64,000 nucleotides of DNA from the NCBI RefSeq assembly GCF_026241105.1, contig NZ_JAPFFT010000020.1:1-64000 (forward strand), given 5' to 3'. The stretch is from Arthrobacter rhizophilus. Lineage in GTDB: Bacteria; Actinomycetota; Actinomycetes; Actinomycetales; Micrococcaceae. The notes beneath the pieces were generated by a model. It did not search any database and was not told the DNA's origin. It was given only the letters and a program-made list of their open reading frames with translations. Within the stretch, counting starts at the first letter, position 1, and each line of letters starts with the position of its first letter. This document shows positions 1 through 8,062 of this stretch, one piece after another. A program made the translations under genes and the position numbers.

Positions 1-153
1 ATGAGAGGAGACTGTTTCATTTTCGCGACTGTCAATCTGTGCGTCTAGTGAGATCTTGGCTTCCTGACGATTGAGCCCGAAAGCAAGCCCGTCGTGGAGC
101 CGGGAGAGTTTCAAATAGCGGTGAGGACGAGCGGACCATGGGCCGCCGGTTGC

Positions 154-381
154 TTATTGATGTGCCAATAAACGTGGTTGTCTTACTAGGCGTTGGGGGA
201 GGAACTTTGCAAGATCTTCTCCACTGGGGAAGAAGACGGCGCCGGCAGATTCAACGGCATCCGCGTACTTCGCCGACGTGGCATAGGTGACCCGGTGGCC
301 TCTGCGAACCAACTCGGCAACCACCGGCAACGTCGGGTTCACATGGCCCGCTGCGGGCAAACAGATGAAGGCTATATGCAT
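154..381 (-). pseudogene. N-terminal remnant of an MGT-type glycosyltransferase
   Basis: About 75 codons starting MHIAFICLPAAGHVNP match the N-terminal Rossmann strand and glycine loop of macrolide-type UDP-glycosyltransferases (usually about 400 residues). The likely ATG is at 381; a further in-frame ATG lies at 414. Homology fades after about 60 residues and the frame stops at 154, with no continuation visible in any frame down to base 1. The acceptor and nucleotide-sugar domains are therefore missing. I read it as a decayed remnant. It sits directly downstream of the AlkD-like gene on the same strand. Confidence 0.7.
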
Positions 382-410
382 GCCCGCCACTCCCAAGAAC
401 AGTGGATGCT

Positions 411-1124
411 TCATTTGGAAAGATCGGAGCCGTGAACGCTTCGTCGGCGCGATTTCAGTCCGGTTTCGAGCTTGGTCCGCACCTCGCGCTTCACTCGGGC
501 GGCGAGCTCGGTCTCATGCGATTCCAGGAAGGTCCGGACGGCGCGCGGATCCCACGGCACCAAGGACCGCAACGCCCAGCTGACTGCCTTGACCACTGTG
601 TCGTCGCGATCGTGAATCAAGATGCCGACGACGGCGAGCGTGCGTTGCGTATCGCCGGTTCCCCACCGCGACCTGGTGTTGAGCACGGTGGTGGAAACAA
701 GGGCAATACGACGCCACCAGTGGTCCGGGCTCCGTGCCCAGCCGTCGACGTCGGAGTCCGAGATGAGCCCTTCGCGCCACCCGGGACCCACAAGGATGGT
801 CGCGAAGGCATCGGCCTGGCCCCAGGAAGCGATGCCTCCTCCCAGCTCTTGCAGTCGGGACGGTGTGAGGGCCGCAAAAGCCGCCCGGTGGGCATTGATG
901 AACTCCCAGCCCTCCCAGTCAAAGCCTGCTTGAACAAGCCCTTCGGCGAGACTGAAGACGACGGGCGCGTCCATCGTCGCGATTTCCGCGGAAACCCTGC
1001 GGCGGACGGTGCGGAAGCTCGCGGCGTCGTGCTTCTCCAAAGCGCGCAGTTCCTCGAGGACGCGCGCCAACAATTGCCCCGGTTGGGTATCCCCCGGAGA
1101 GACGAGCACTCCGCGCGAAACCAT
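411..1124 (-). CDS. DNA alkylation repair enzyme (AlkD-like, HEAT-repeat fold)
   Basis: A 237-residue soluble protein. The second half carries the AlkD-family pattern of HWWRRIALV around residue 135, then a helix with VVKAVSWALR and DPRAVRTFLESH. This matches the helical-repeat glycosylases that remove alkylated bases without base flipping. The catalytic Asp/Trp pair cannot be assigned confidently by eye. The start is uncertain because no clear ribosome site precedes ATG 1124; a GTG a few codons inside is possible. A 48-codon ORF lies just upstream on the same strand and may be co-transcribed. Confidence 0.7.
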   Translation of the reverse strand: MVSRGVLVSPGDTQPGQLLARVLEELRALEKHDAASFRTVRRRVSAEIATMDAPVVFSLAEGLVQAGFDWEGWEFINAHRAAFAALTPSRLQELGGGIASWGQADAFATILVGPGWREGLISDSDVDGWARSPDHWWRRIALVSTTVLNTRSRWGTGDTQRTLAVVGILIHDRDDTVVKAVSWALRSLVPWDPRAVRTFLESHETELAARVKREVRTKLETGLKSRRRSVHGSDLSK

Positions 1125-1156
1125 ATTGCGCCCCGGATTTCGCGGGCTGAACGCGG

Positions 1157-1303
1157 CTACGCCGGGGCGTCGTCGGTATCCGGCCCTTCGGCGGGTTCCT
1201 GGCTATGAAGGCCGGTATCGTGTGACACCCAACCCTCCGTTTCCCCTTCGGCAGGGGCGTCACTGTGATGGCGGACGTCGTTGGGATCTGCTGCCTTGTT
1301 CAT
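1157..1303 (-). CDS. Small acidic protein (48 aa), hypothetical
   Basis: An ORF of 48 codons, ATG 1303 to TAG 1157, preceded by AGGAAG eight bases upstream of the ATG. The product is very acidic and hydrophilic (many D, E, H, P) and ends in PDTDDAPA. It lies 32 bases before the AlkD-like gene on the same strand and shares the divergent promoter gap 1304-1436. No family is recognised. Support is the ribosome site, spacing and codon bias only, so expression is an inference. Confidence 0.45.
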   Translation of the reverse strand: MNKAADPNDVRHHSDAPAEGETEGWVSHDTGLHSQEPAEGPDTDDAPA

Positions 1304-1436
1304 TCCGGATGCTTCCTGTCCTTCGTTGGACTGTTCCCGCGAACGCCTTAAAGTCTACGCCGGGGATGGGGAGTGTGGCCTAGGCTAGGGCAAGGAACTA
1401 CCGAACGAATCCAACGGCTGAATGCAGAGGTGAAGA

Positions 1437-2240
1437 ATGGCCAAGCGACCCAACCCGGCAGTAAAGATTGCGCAGGAAACGGCCCACAACGCCATGTTCG
1501 ACGCCAGCGGCAATGCCAAGCCCGGTGTCCACAATGTGCTACTTCGCGCCGTCGAGGTGCAGCGTCCCCTTGTCCTGGCGAACCTGCGCCGACTGCAGCG
1601 CAAACACCCGCAGGCCACCGCGGCGCAACTGGCCGCCAAACTGGAGCGTGACTACCTCGCCGCAGTCACTGGCGGGGGTGCCGCCGTCGGGGCGACCGCC
1701 GTCGTGCCCGGCATCGGTACGGCAGCCTCGCTGGGCCTGTCCGCGGTGGCCACTATCGGCTTCCTGGAAGGCACCGCGCTTTACGCCGCTTCCCTGGCCG
1801 AACTGCACGGCATCCGCCTGACCGATCCGGACCGTGCACGAACCATGGTCATGGCCATCATGCTCGGCGAAGAAGGCACCGCCCTGCTGGGCGCGCTGAG
1901 CGGACAATCGCTTGGCAAGGGCAAAGGCGTGACGCACGCCTGGGGCAACACGCTCACCAAGAATCTGCCCGGCGGAGGATTCGGCGTCATTCGCGATGCC
2001 ATCCAGCGCGCCTTCCTCAAGAGGCTCGTCAAGCGCCAGGGCGCCGCTTTCCTCGGCCGCGCGCTGCCTTTCGGCGTGGGGGCCGTGGTGGGCGGAGTCG
2101 GGAACCGCATCATGGGGCGTGCGGTGGCGGCCGCGGCGAGGGAAGCATTCGGTCCCATGCCGGACATCATCCCGGGCGAACTGCTCCCAGCCGCCCGCCA
2201 GAACGCGCTGGAAGGCGGAAATAGTGGATCTCAACGCTGA
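1437..2240 (+). CDS. Hypothetical membrane-associated protein with glycine-rich hairpin segments
   Basis: 267 residues beginning MAKRPNPAVK. A charged helical N-terminus (about 1-80) is followed by Gly/Ala-rich hydrophobic stretches, about 83-125 with GGGAAVGATAVVPGIGTAA and about 200-220 with PFGVGAVVGGVG. These look like glycine-zipper membrane hairpins of the kind found in EcsC/DUF697-like proteins. No catalytic motif is seen. The 3' end overlaps the pxpA start by 17 bases, so it may be translationally coupled to the oxoprolinase genes, although no functional link is evident. Confidence 0.6.
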   Translation: MAKRPNPAVKIAQETAHNAMFDASGNAKPGVHNVLLRAVEVQRPLVLANLRRLQRKHPQATAAQLAAKLERDYLAAVTGGGAAVGATAVVPGIGTAASLGLSAVATIGFLEGTALYAASLAELHGIRLTDPDRARTMVMAIMLGEEGTALLGALSGQSLGKGKGVTHAWGNTLTKNLPGGGFGVIRDAIQRAFLKRLVKRQGAAFLGRALPFGVGAVVGGVGNRIMGRAVAAAAREAFGPMPDIIPGELLPAARQNALEGGNSGSQR

Positions 2241-2973
2241 TTCGGGGGAGTCGTTCGGCTCCTGGACCATGGGGAACGACGCCCCGATGTTCCGGATTGT
2301 CAGTAGCGCCAATGTCGCTTGCGGCTTCCATGCCGGCGACCCGGTGACCATGCTGGACAGCTGCCGTGCGGCCTTCGAGCTCGACGTCCGGGTCGGCGCC
2401 CATGTGGGCTACCGGGACCTGCACGGCTTCGGCCGCCGTGCTATGGACATGTCCTTCGATGAGCTCTTCGGCGACGTCCTCTACCAGCTCGGTGCCTTGG
2501 ACGGCATGGCCCACGCGGTGGGCGCCTCCGTGGACTACGTGAAACCGCACGGCGCCCTTTACAACAGGATCGTCCACGACGTGGAGCAGGCAGAAGCCGT
2601 AGTTGCCGCCGTCCACGCCTACGATCCCGGGCTTCCCGTCGTTGGCCTGCCGGGTTCCGCGTTCCTGCGCCTCGCCGAAGAATCCGGCCATCCGGTGTTC
2701 CGGGAGGCTTTCGTAGACCGCGGGTATATGCCGGACGGCACCCTGGTGCCGCGCTCGCAGGAAGGCGCAATGGTGCACGACGCCGCCGCTGTAGTTGAGC
2801 GGGCCGTGCGCTTTGCCGTGCGGGGCGAAGTGCTGGCCGTGGACGGCACCGTGGTGCGGGTGAAGCCGGACTCGCTGTGCATCCATGGCGATACCCCTGG
2901 TGCTGTTGAGCTCGCTGCGGCGGTGCGCGCCGGCCTTGAGGAAGCTGGTGTGGAGATTGAATCCTTCGCCTGA
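2224..2973 (+). CDS. pxpA: 5-oxoprolinase subunit A (LamB/YcsF family)
   Basis: About 249 residues starting V-D-L-N-A-D-S-G-E-S-F, the family N-terminus, from GTG 2224. Diagnostic segments are ANVACGFHAGDP near residue 33, GAHVGYRDLHGFGRR near 60, VKPHGALYN near 100 and CIHGDTPGA near the C-terminus, carrying the conserved His and Asp residues. With PxpB and PxpC it forms the prokaryotic ATP-dependent 5-oxoprolinase that opens pyroglutamate to glutamate, a cyclic metabolite formed non-enzymatically from glutamine. The start overlaps the preceding gene and the end overlaps pxpB. Confidence 0.92.
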   Translation: MDLNADSGESFGSWTMGNDAPMFRIVSSANVACGFHAGDPVTMLDSCRAAFELDVRVGAHVGYRDLHGFGRRAMDMSFDELFGDVLYQLGALDGMAHAVGASVDYVKPHGALYNRIVHDVEQAEAVVAAVHAYDPGLPVVGLPGSAFLRLAEESGHPVFREAFVDRGYMPDGTLVPRSQEGAMVHDAAAVVERAVRFAVRGEVLAVDGTVVRVKPDSLCIHGDTPGAVELAAAVRAGLEEAGVEIESFA

Positions 2974-3667
2974 GGTTCTGGGCGTCGGTTCTCCCGGCGC
3001 CGGTTTGCCCGGTGCTGGTTCGAGCGGCGCCGGCGTCCGGGCCCTTTTGCCCTGCGGGGACAGCGCATTCTTGGTGGAACTGCCGGACCTCAATGCCGTC
3101 GTCGCGTACTACCGCGGGCTGACCGGGGCCAGCGCGGCCGCGAGCCTTTCCCTACCGCGGGGGATCATCGACGTCGTGCCCGCGGCCCGAACCGTCCTGG
3201 TCACCTTCGATCCCGGGGCGATCCGTCCCGCAGAGGTCCGCGACTGGCTGGAATCCGCCGAGCCGGCACGCGACTCCGTCAGCTTGGGCGGGGAAGTGAC
3301 CATCGAGGTGTCCTACGGAGGCCCCGACCTTGCCGAAACGGCGCAATTCCTCGGCATGAGCGAGGCCGAGGTGGTCAAACTTCACACGTCCTCGGAATGG
3401 ACGGCTGCCTTTTCCGGCTTTGCGCCCGGCTTCGTGTACCTGGTCACGACGCATGAGCGGCTCCGCGTCCCGCGTCGGAACACCCCGCGCACCGCTGTGC
3501 CGGCCGGCGCTGTTGGTCTTGCGGGCGAGTTCAGCGGCGTCTACCCACGATCTTCGCCGGGCGGCTGGCAGCTGATCGGAACCACGACGGCGGCACTGTG
3601 GGATGCGTCCAAAGCGGACCCCGCGCTGATCCGGCCGGGCGACGTGGTGCGGTTCGTGGAGGCCTGA
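2948..3667 (+). CDS. pxpB: 5-oxoprolinase subunit B (allophanate hydrolase subunit 1 / KipI family)
   Basis: About 239 residues. After an unusual leader rich in G, A, S and P (residues 8-30), the family domain begins at LLPCGDSAFLVEL and contains GFAPGFVYL, PRRNTPRTAVPAGAVGLAG and the PGGWQLIGTT signature. It partners PxpC to form the kinase/hydrolase half of oxoprolinase. GTG 2948 is chosen as start because it overlaps pxpA by 26 bases; an upstream ATG at 2885 or a later GTG would also keep the domain. The stop overlaps the pxpC ATG (TGATG). Confidence 0.88.
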   Translation: MWRLNPSPEVLGVGSPGAGLPGAGSSGAGVRALLPCGDSAFLVELPDLNAVVAYYRGLTGASAAASLSLPRGIIDVVPAARTVLVTFDPGAIRPAEVRDWLESAEPARDSVSLGGEVTIEVSYGGPDLAETAQFLGMSEAEVVKLHTSSEWTAAFSGFAPGFVYLVTTHERLRVPRRNTPRTAVPAGAVGLAGEFSGVYPRSSPGGWQLIGTTTAALWDASKADPALIRPGDVVRFVEA

Positions 3668-4560
3668 TGGCGATTGTGGTGGTGAACCCCGGCCCGCTTA
3701 CCTTGGTGGAAGACCTCGGCAGGCAGGGCTGGGCCTCGTTGGGGCTGAGCCCTTCCGGTGCCTTGGACGGGCAATCTCTTCGCCTCGCCAATCTGCTGGT
3801 GGGAAATCCTGTGGACGCGGCCGGGCTGGAAATATTGCTGGGCGGGCTGCGCTTGCGATTCGTGACCGCGTCGACTGTTGCGGTGACAGGTGCCGAGGGA
3901 ATCGTGACACTCAATGGTGCCGAGATTCCGCTCAACCAAGCCGCCCGGGTGGCTCCGGGCGCGGTGCTGGATTTCGGGGTTCCGCTGTTCGGGCTGCGAT
4001 ACTACCTGGCTGTGCAGGGCGGGATCGATGCACCCAAACTCCTCGGTTCAAGCAGCACGGACATGCTCTCCGGCGAAGGCCCGGCGCCGCTGAAATCGGG
4101 GGAGCAGTTGGGGATAGGCCGTGTTTCGGTGGGCAACGGTTCGGGTTTCAGTACGGGCGCTTGGCCTCTCATCAACGTAGCCGCCCACCCCGCTATCCGC
4201 CGCGCTCCCGATCCCGGGCGCGCCATCACCGCCCGCGTGGACCGCGGCCCCCGTGCAGACTGGTTCGACCACGACTCCTGGCCCCGCCTCGTCAGTCAGG
4301 ACTGGATCCTGTCGCCTGATTCCAACAGGATCGGCGCCCGACTGGTGGGCCGTCCCCTCACCCAGACCCGGCACGAGGAACTGCCCAGCGAAGGCATGGT
4401 CCTCGGTGCGCTGCAGGTCCCGCCGTCGGGCCTTCCCACGGTATTCCTGGCCGATCACCCCGTGACGGGCGGCTACCCCGTCATCGCCGTGGTGCGCCGC
4501 ACGGACCTGGACTTGTTGGGCCAAGCCCGCCCGGGCCAGCGGATCCGGTTCCTCGGCTGA
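3667..4560 (+). CDS. pxpC: 5-oxoprolinase subunit C (allophanate hydrolase subunit 2 / KipA family)
   Basis: 297 residues from ATG 3667, which shares a base with the pxpB stop. Family motifs are EDLGRQGWASLGLSPSGA near residue 13, LEILLGG, YYLAVQGGID, and the C-terminal PSEGMVLGALQVPPSGLPT and LADHPVTGGYPVIA. It is the third oxoprolinase subunit and the end of the pxpABC transcript. No transporter for oxoproline is next to it. A run of palindromic repeats follows the stop. Confidence 0.9.
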   Translation: MAIVVVNPGPLTLVEDLGRQGWASLGLSPSGALDGQSLRLANLLVGNPVDAAGLEILLGGLRLRFVTASTVAVTGAEGIVTLNGAEIPLNQAARVAPGAVLDFGVPLFGLRYYLAVQGGIDAPKLLGSSSTDMLSGEGPAPLKSGEQLGIGRVSVGNGSGFSTGAWPLINVAAHPAIRRAPDPGRAITARVDRGPRADWFDHDSWPRLVSQDWILSPDSNRIGARLVGRPLTQTRHEELPSEGMVLGALQVPPSGLPTVFLADHPVTGGYPVIAVVRRTDLDLLGQARPGQRIRFLG

Positions 4561-4572
4561 GGGTCCCTCTCC

Positions 4573-4720
4573 CCTGGACATGCGCCTCCGAGCCACTCAA
4601 AAGTGGACATGTCCCTTCCTCGTGCCCGCTCCGCGTGGGACATGTCCCTTGCTGGGTACGTGGAGTGGACATATTGGGGTTATGTCCATCGCTTGCCGCT
4701 AGGGGTGGGCATGTCCCTTC
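4573..4720. repeat. Cluster of five ACATGT-centred palindromic repeats
   Basis: The gap between the pxpC end and the convergent DUF445 gene holds five variants of a GGACATGTCCC unit: about 4576, 4605-4617, 4637-4650, 4666-4690 (two half-sites split by ATTGGGGTT) and 4707-4720. Three are followed by TT. Nothing here looks coding. I infer an intergenic repeat element or multi-site protein target. Confidence 0.6.
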
Positions 4721-4738
4721 CCGGTCGCGGGCGCCGTG

Positions 4739-6094
4739 TCAGCCGAATACCAGGTGCGCCACGGTGAAGATCGCGAGCCCCGCCAATGATCCAACCACGG
4801 TGCCGTTGATGCGGATGTACTGCAGGTCCTTGCCGACCTGGAGCTCGATCTTTTGCGACGTTTCCTCGGCATCCCAGCGCGCCACGGTGTCCGTGATGAC
4901 CCCGGCGATGTCCGAGCGGTACGTGTTCACGAGGTACCCGGCAGCATCACCGATCCAGGCATTGACCTTGCCCGCCAGTTCGTCGTCGCTCACAAGCCGC
5001 GAACCGAAGTCCCGCACGGCGCTCTTGAAACGCTGTGTCAGCTCGCTGTCGGGATCGTCGACGGCGGTGAGCAGCGCATTCTTGATCGTGTCCCACGTGC
5101 GGGAGGCAAGTTCGCGGACCTCTGGATCGCCAAGGATCTGGGTTTTGATGCCCTCGGCCCGGGCGATCATTGCCGGATCGTGTTGCAAATCCTGGGCGAG
5201 ATCGTTGAGATAGGTGTCGATCGATTGGCGAACTTGATGGTCCGGATCCTGCTGCACTGCCCGGACGAACTTTGAGATCTCGTTGTAGACCCTGCCGCCC
5301 ACAATGTCGTCCACGAAAGACGGAACCCAGAGGGGAGAACGGTCGGACACGAGCCGGTTCACCGTGGAGTGGTTCGCTTCCACCCAATCCGCCGCGCGGT
5401 CAACCAGCAGATCGACGAGCTTGTGGTGGTGGCCGTCGGCAAAGATCCGCTCGGCCATCCGGCCCACGGGCGGTCCCCACGGCGGAGTGAGCAGGTGCTT
5501 GCGGACCATGCCCTCGATTACTGCCTGGACGTCGTCGTCGTTCAGCACGGTGAACGCGCCTCGGATCAGCGCTGAACCCTCCTTGGCGACGCGCTCGGCG
5601 CCGCCCGGGGATGCGAGCCATGTACCGGCTTTCCGCGCGATGTCCACGCTCGCAAGCTTCTCCTGGACCACCTGTTCGGACAGGAAATTTGTCTCCACGA
5701 ACTCCCCGAGCGAGGCGCCGATCTGGTCCTTGCGCCGAGGAATGATGGCTGTGTGCGGGATTTTGAGGCCCATGGGGTACTTGAACAGCGCAGTGACTGC
5801 GAACCAGTCGGCCAAAGCTCCCACCATGCCGCCCTCGGCAGCCGCCCGCACATATTCCATCCACGGATACTGCTTTTGCAAGGCGAAAGCGGCTGTGAAA
5901 ACTACCGCCATGACGATCAGGAGCGCCAGCGCCACGGACTTCATCCGACGCAAGGCAGCCGCCTTTTCGGCGTCACCGTTCCGTTGCCCGACGCCGGTGG
6001 CAATCGTTGAAGCGGTCTTGGCGCCTGCGTGCCGCGGGGCCTCTCCCGGGAGGGCGCTGTCTGTCACCGGGATTTGTTCAGAGTTCACCTGCAT
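4739..6094 (-). CDS. DUF445 family membrane protein
   Basis: 451 residues. A hydrophilic N-terminus is followed by one or two membrane helices (about 51-100: VALALLIVMAVVFTAAFAL, then GGMVGALADWFAVTALF with PMGLKIPHTAIIPRRKDQIG), a long soluble helical region, and a C-terminal helix ending LAIFTVAHLVFG. The ADWFAVTALF / IPHTAIIP block is the DUF445 signature. Function is unknown; a role in the envelope is only an inference. It is divergent from the glycerophosphodiesterase and convergent with pxpC. Confidence 0.85.
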   Translation of the reverse strand: MQVNSEQIPVTDSALPGEAPRHAGAKTASTIATGVGQRNGDAEKAAALRRMKSVALALLIVMAVVFTAAFALQKQYPWMEYVRAAAEGGMVGALADWFAVTALFKYPMGLKIPHTAIIPRRKDQIGASLGEFVETNFLSEQVVQEKLASVDIARKAGTWLASPGGAERVAKEGSALIRGAFTVLNDDDVQAVIEGMVRKHLLTPPWGPPVGRMAERIFADGHHHKLVDLLVDRAADWVEANHSTVNRLVSDRSPLWVPSFVDDIVGGRVYNEISKFVRAVQQDPDHQVRQSIDTYLNDLAQDLQHDPAMIARAEGIKTQILGDPEVRELASRTWDTIKNALLTAVDDPDSELTQRFKSAVRDFGSRLVSDDELAGKVNAWIGDAAGYLVNTYRSDIAGVITDTVARWDAEETSQKIELQVGKDLQYIRINGTVVGSLAGLAIFTVAHLVFG

Positions 6095-6144
6095 GTGCCC
6101 AGCGTAGCCCCGTGGCTGCTATCGGCGTGGGCTACCGTGTCCCC

Positions 6145-7044
6145 ATGACGAATGACAAGTCTGGTCGCCCAGACCAAAGCACGGAGCAAAACCAGCGTCC
6201 CATGGTCTACGCCCACCGCGGAGCCAGTGCCGCGTTCGCGGAGCACACACGTGCCGCGTACCTGAAGGCAATCGCCGACGGCGCCGACGGGGTCGAGTGC
6301 GATGTCCACCTGACCCGGGACCAGCACGTTGTCCTGCTCCACGATGCAAATCTGGACCGCACCTCGGACGGAACAGGCCCGGTGGCTGAAAAGACGCTCG
6401 AGGAGCTGCGCCAACTCGACTTCTCCTCCTGGAAGGGCGCCCGTATCCCGGAGCAGTATGGCGCAAAGTCGGAGCAACTGCTGACGCTCGCTGAATTGCT
6501 GGAGATCCTGCGCGGCGCCGGCAGGGACATCGGCCTGGCCATTGAGCTCAAGCACCCCAGCCCATACCAGCTCAAGCTTGAAGACCGCGTGCTGGAGCTT
6601 CTGGGCAGTGAAGGGTGGAACGCGGAGACGTCCATGCTGGACAACATCCAGGTTTCCTTCATGAGTTTCAGCCCGGATTCCGTCAAGCACTTGCTCCAGT
6701 TCGTTCCCGCGGAGCACATTTGCCAGCTGGTGGATGACGTCACCGTGGAAGAAGTCCGCGATGAACTTGGCTTGGGCGTCATCACCGGGGGAGCTGTGGC
6801 CAACGTCATGAAGGCGGCCCAACAGGAAGGCGAACGGATCCTGGATGACTGCGAAGTCGGACTGGCCGGCCCGGGTATCGACTACGTCCGTAAACACGCC
6901 CGCACCGTTCAGCGTTGGCTGGAATCAGGCCGACGCTTCCGGGTGTGGACCGTTGATTCGGAAAACGATGTTGCCCTCTGCCAAGGCCTGGGAATCCACG
7001 AGATCACTACCAACAAGCCGGCGCAGGTCCTCGCCCAGCTTTAA
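6145..7044 (+). CDS. Glycerophosphodiester phosphodiesterase
   Basis: 299 residues. The GDPD catalytic signature is present: VYAHRGASAAFAEHT near residue 19, GVECDVHLT with the metal-binding Glu/Asp pair, VLLHD, and LAIELKHPS. The enzyme cleaves glycerophosphodiesters to glycerol-3-phosphate plus an alcohol. No signal peptide is seen, so it is probably cytoplasmic. ATG 6145 is chosen because conserved sequence begins soon after it; the same frame stays open upstream into the DUF445 promoter. A long inverted repeat follows the stop. Confidence 0.88.
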   Translation: MTNDKSGRPDQSTEQNQRPMVYAHRGASAAFAEHTRAAYLKAIADGADGVECDVHLTRDQHVVLLHDANLDRTSDGTGPVAEKTLEELRQLDFSSWKGARIPEQYGAKSEQLLTLAELLEILRGAGRDIGLAIELKHPSPYQLKLEDRVLELLGSEGWNAETSMLDNIQVSFMSFSPDSVKHLLQFVPAEHICQLVDDVTVEEVRDELGLGVITGGAVANVMKAAQQEGERILDDCEVGLAGPGIDYVRKHARTVQRWLESGRRFRVWTVDSENDVALCQGLGIHEITTNKPAQVLAQL

Positions 7045-7054
7045 GGCCCAACTA

Positions 7055-7104
7055 ACTGGCAGTTGTTGTCGTTATGAAGCCTCATAACGACAACAACTGC
7101 CAGT
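7055..7104. terminator. 23-bp perfect inverted repeat at a convergent junction (element family A)
   Basis: Arms 7055-7077 and 7082-7104 are exact reverse complements around a 4-base loop. They sit between two converging genes and overlap the FAH-family stop codon. There is no strong T-run, but the stem could stop transcription from both sides. The arm sequence (CAGTTGTTGTCGTT core) recurs at 40726-40777. Confidence 0.75.
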
Positions 7105-7841
7105 CAGATGACCGTGTTGCTGAGGGTTCCGATGCCGCCCAGCGTGATGTCCACCCTGTCGCCGGGCTGCACAGCCACGAAAGTGTTCGGTGCCCCCGTC
7201 ATGATGATGTCGCCGGGCTCCAGGGTCAGCCATTCAGTGACGTAGACAAGGCAGTCCGTGATGGAGGACGGCAGGTTGAAGGAACCGGAGCGGGCCTTGA
7301 CTTCGCCGTTGACCACTACCTCGGTGCCGACGTTGTCCGGATCCTCGACGTCGGTCTCGATCCACGGCCCCAGCGGTGTGTAATTGGGGCCGGACTTGCC
7401 CTGGAACAGTTTTTCGTCGATCTGGTTCTGGTCCACGTTGGTGACGTCGTTAACCACGGTGTATCCGAGGATGTGGCTCAATGCGTTCTCGGCTGTGAGC
7501 TTCTCCGCCCGCTTTCCGATGACGGCAGCCAGTTCGCCTTCAACATTCACCGTGCCTGCGCCGCGTGCGGCAACAATGTCGTCACCGGGGCCGGCGATGC
7601 TGTGGACAGACTTGTGCCAAGCCTGGATGGGCAGCACGTGGTTGTTGTTCCCCAAGTTGTGCCCGATTCCAAGCACTACGGAAGGCCGGACCGGAGCCAA
7701 GAGAACGGCCCCGTCGGCAGAACTGGATTCCCCGGTGTAAGCAAGGGTCTTGGCAAAAGGATCTTCGATGTGATCCCAGATTCCGTTGCGCAGGACTGCG
7801 TGCCTGGGGCCGGAAGGGGTCTGTAGTCGGGCGATGCGCAT
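7104..7841 (-). CDS. Fumarylacetoacetate hydrolase family protein
   Basis: 245 residues with the FAH-domain hallmarks: VEGELAAVIGK (metal-binding Glu cluster), YTVVNDVT, LGPWIETD, VYVTEWLTLEPGDIIMTGAP and PGDRVDI. The family acts as acylpyruvate hydrolases, 2-hydroxyhepta-2,4-diene-1,7-dioate isomerases or oxaloacetate decarboxylases; the exact substrate cannot be set from sequence. It stands alone, with no aromatic-degradation genes adjacent. Confidence 0.85.
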   Translation of the reverse strand: MRIARLQTPSGPRHAVLRNGIWDHIEDPFAKTLAYTGESSSADGAVLLAPVRPSVVLGIGHNLGNNNHVLPIQAWHKSVHSIAGPGDDIVAARGAGTVNVEGELAAVIGKRAEKLTAENALSHILGYTVVNDVTNVDQNQIDEKLFQGKSGPNYTPLGPWIETDVEDPDNVGTEVVVNGEVKARSGSFNLPSSITDCLVYVTEWLTLEPGDIIMTGAPNTFVAVQPGDRVDITLGGIGTLSNTVI

Positions 7842-8062
7842 GGAACTCCTCGTTGAATTTCAGCCGGACCCACTTGCCGGGCCGATTGTCCTGGCCGGCG
7901 GCCGGGCTTGTGGCGGTGGACATTGCCGGATAAAGGCCACCAAGAGAAGCTAACACTATGCTGAACTGAGTTCAATACTCTGAACACTTGTGAAGTTTGC
8001 TGGTTCAGTGCGCGGCGCCGTTCCGTTTATCGTGCCGGGCGGGCCTGTGGTTGCATGAATAC

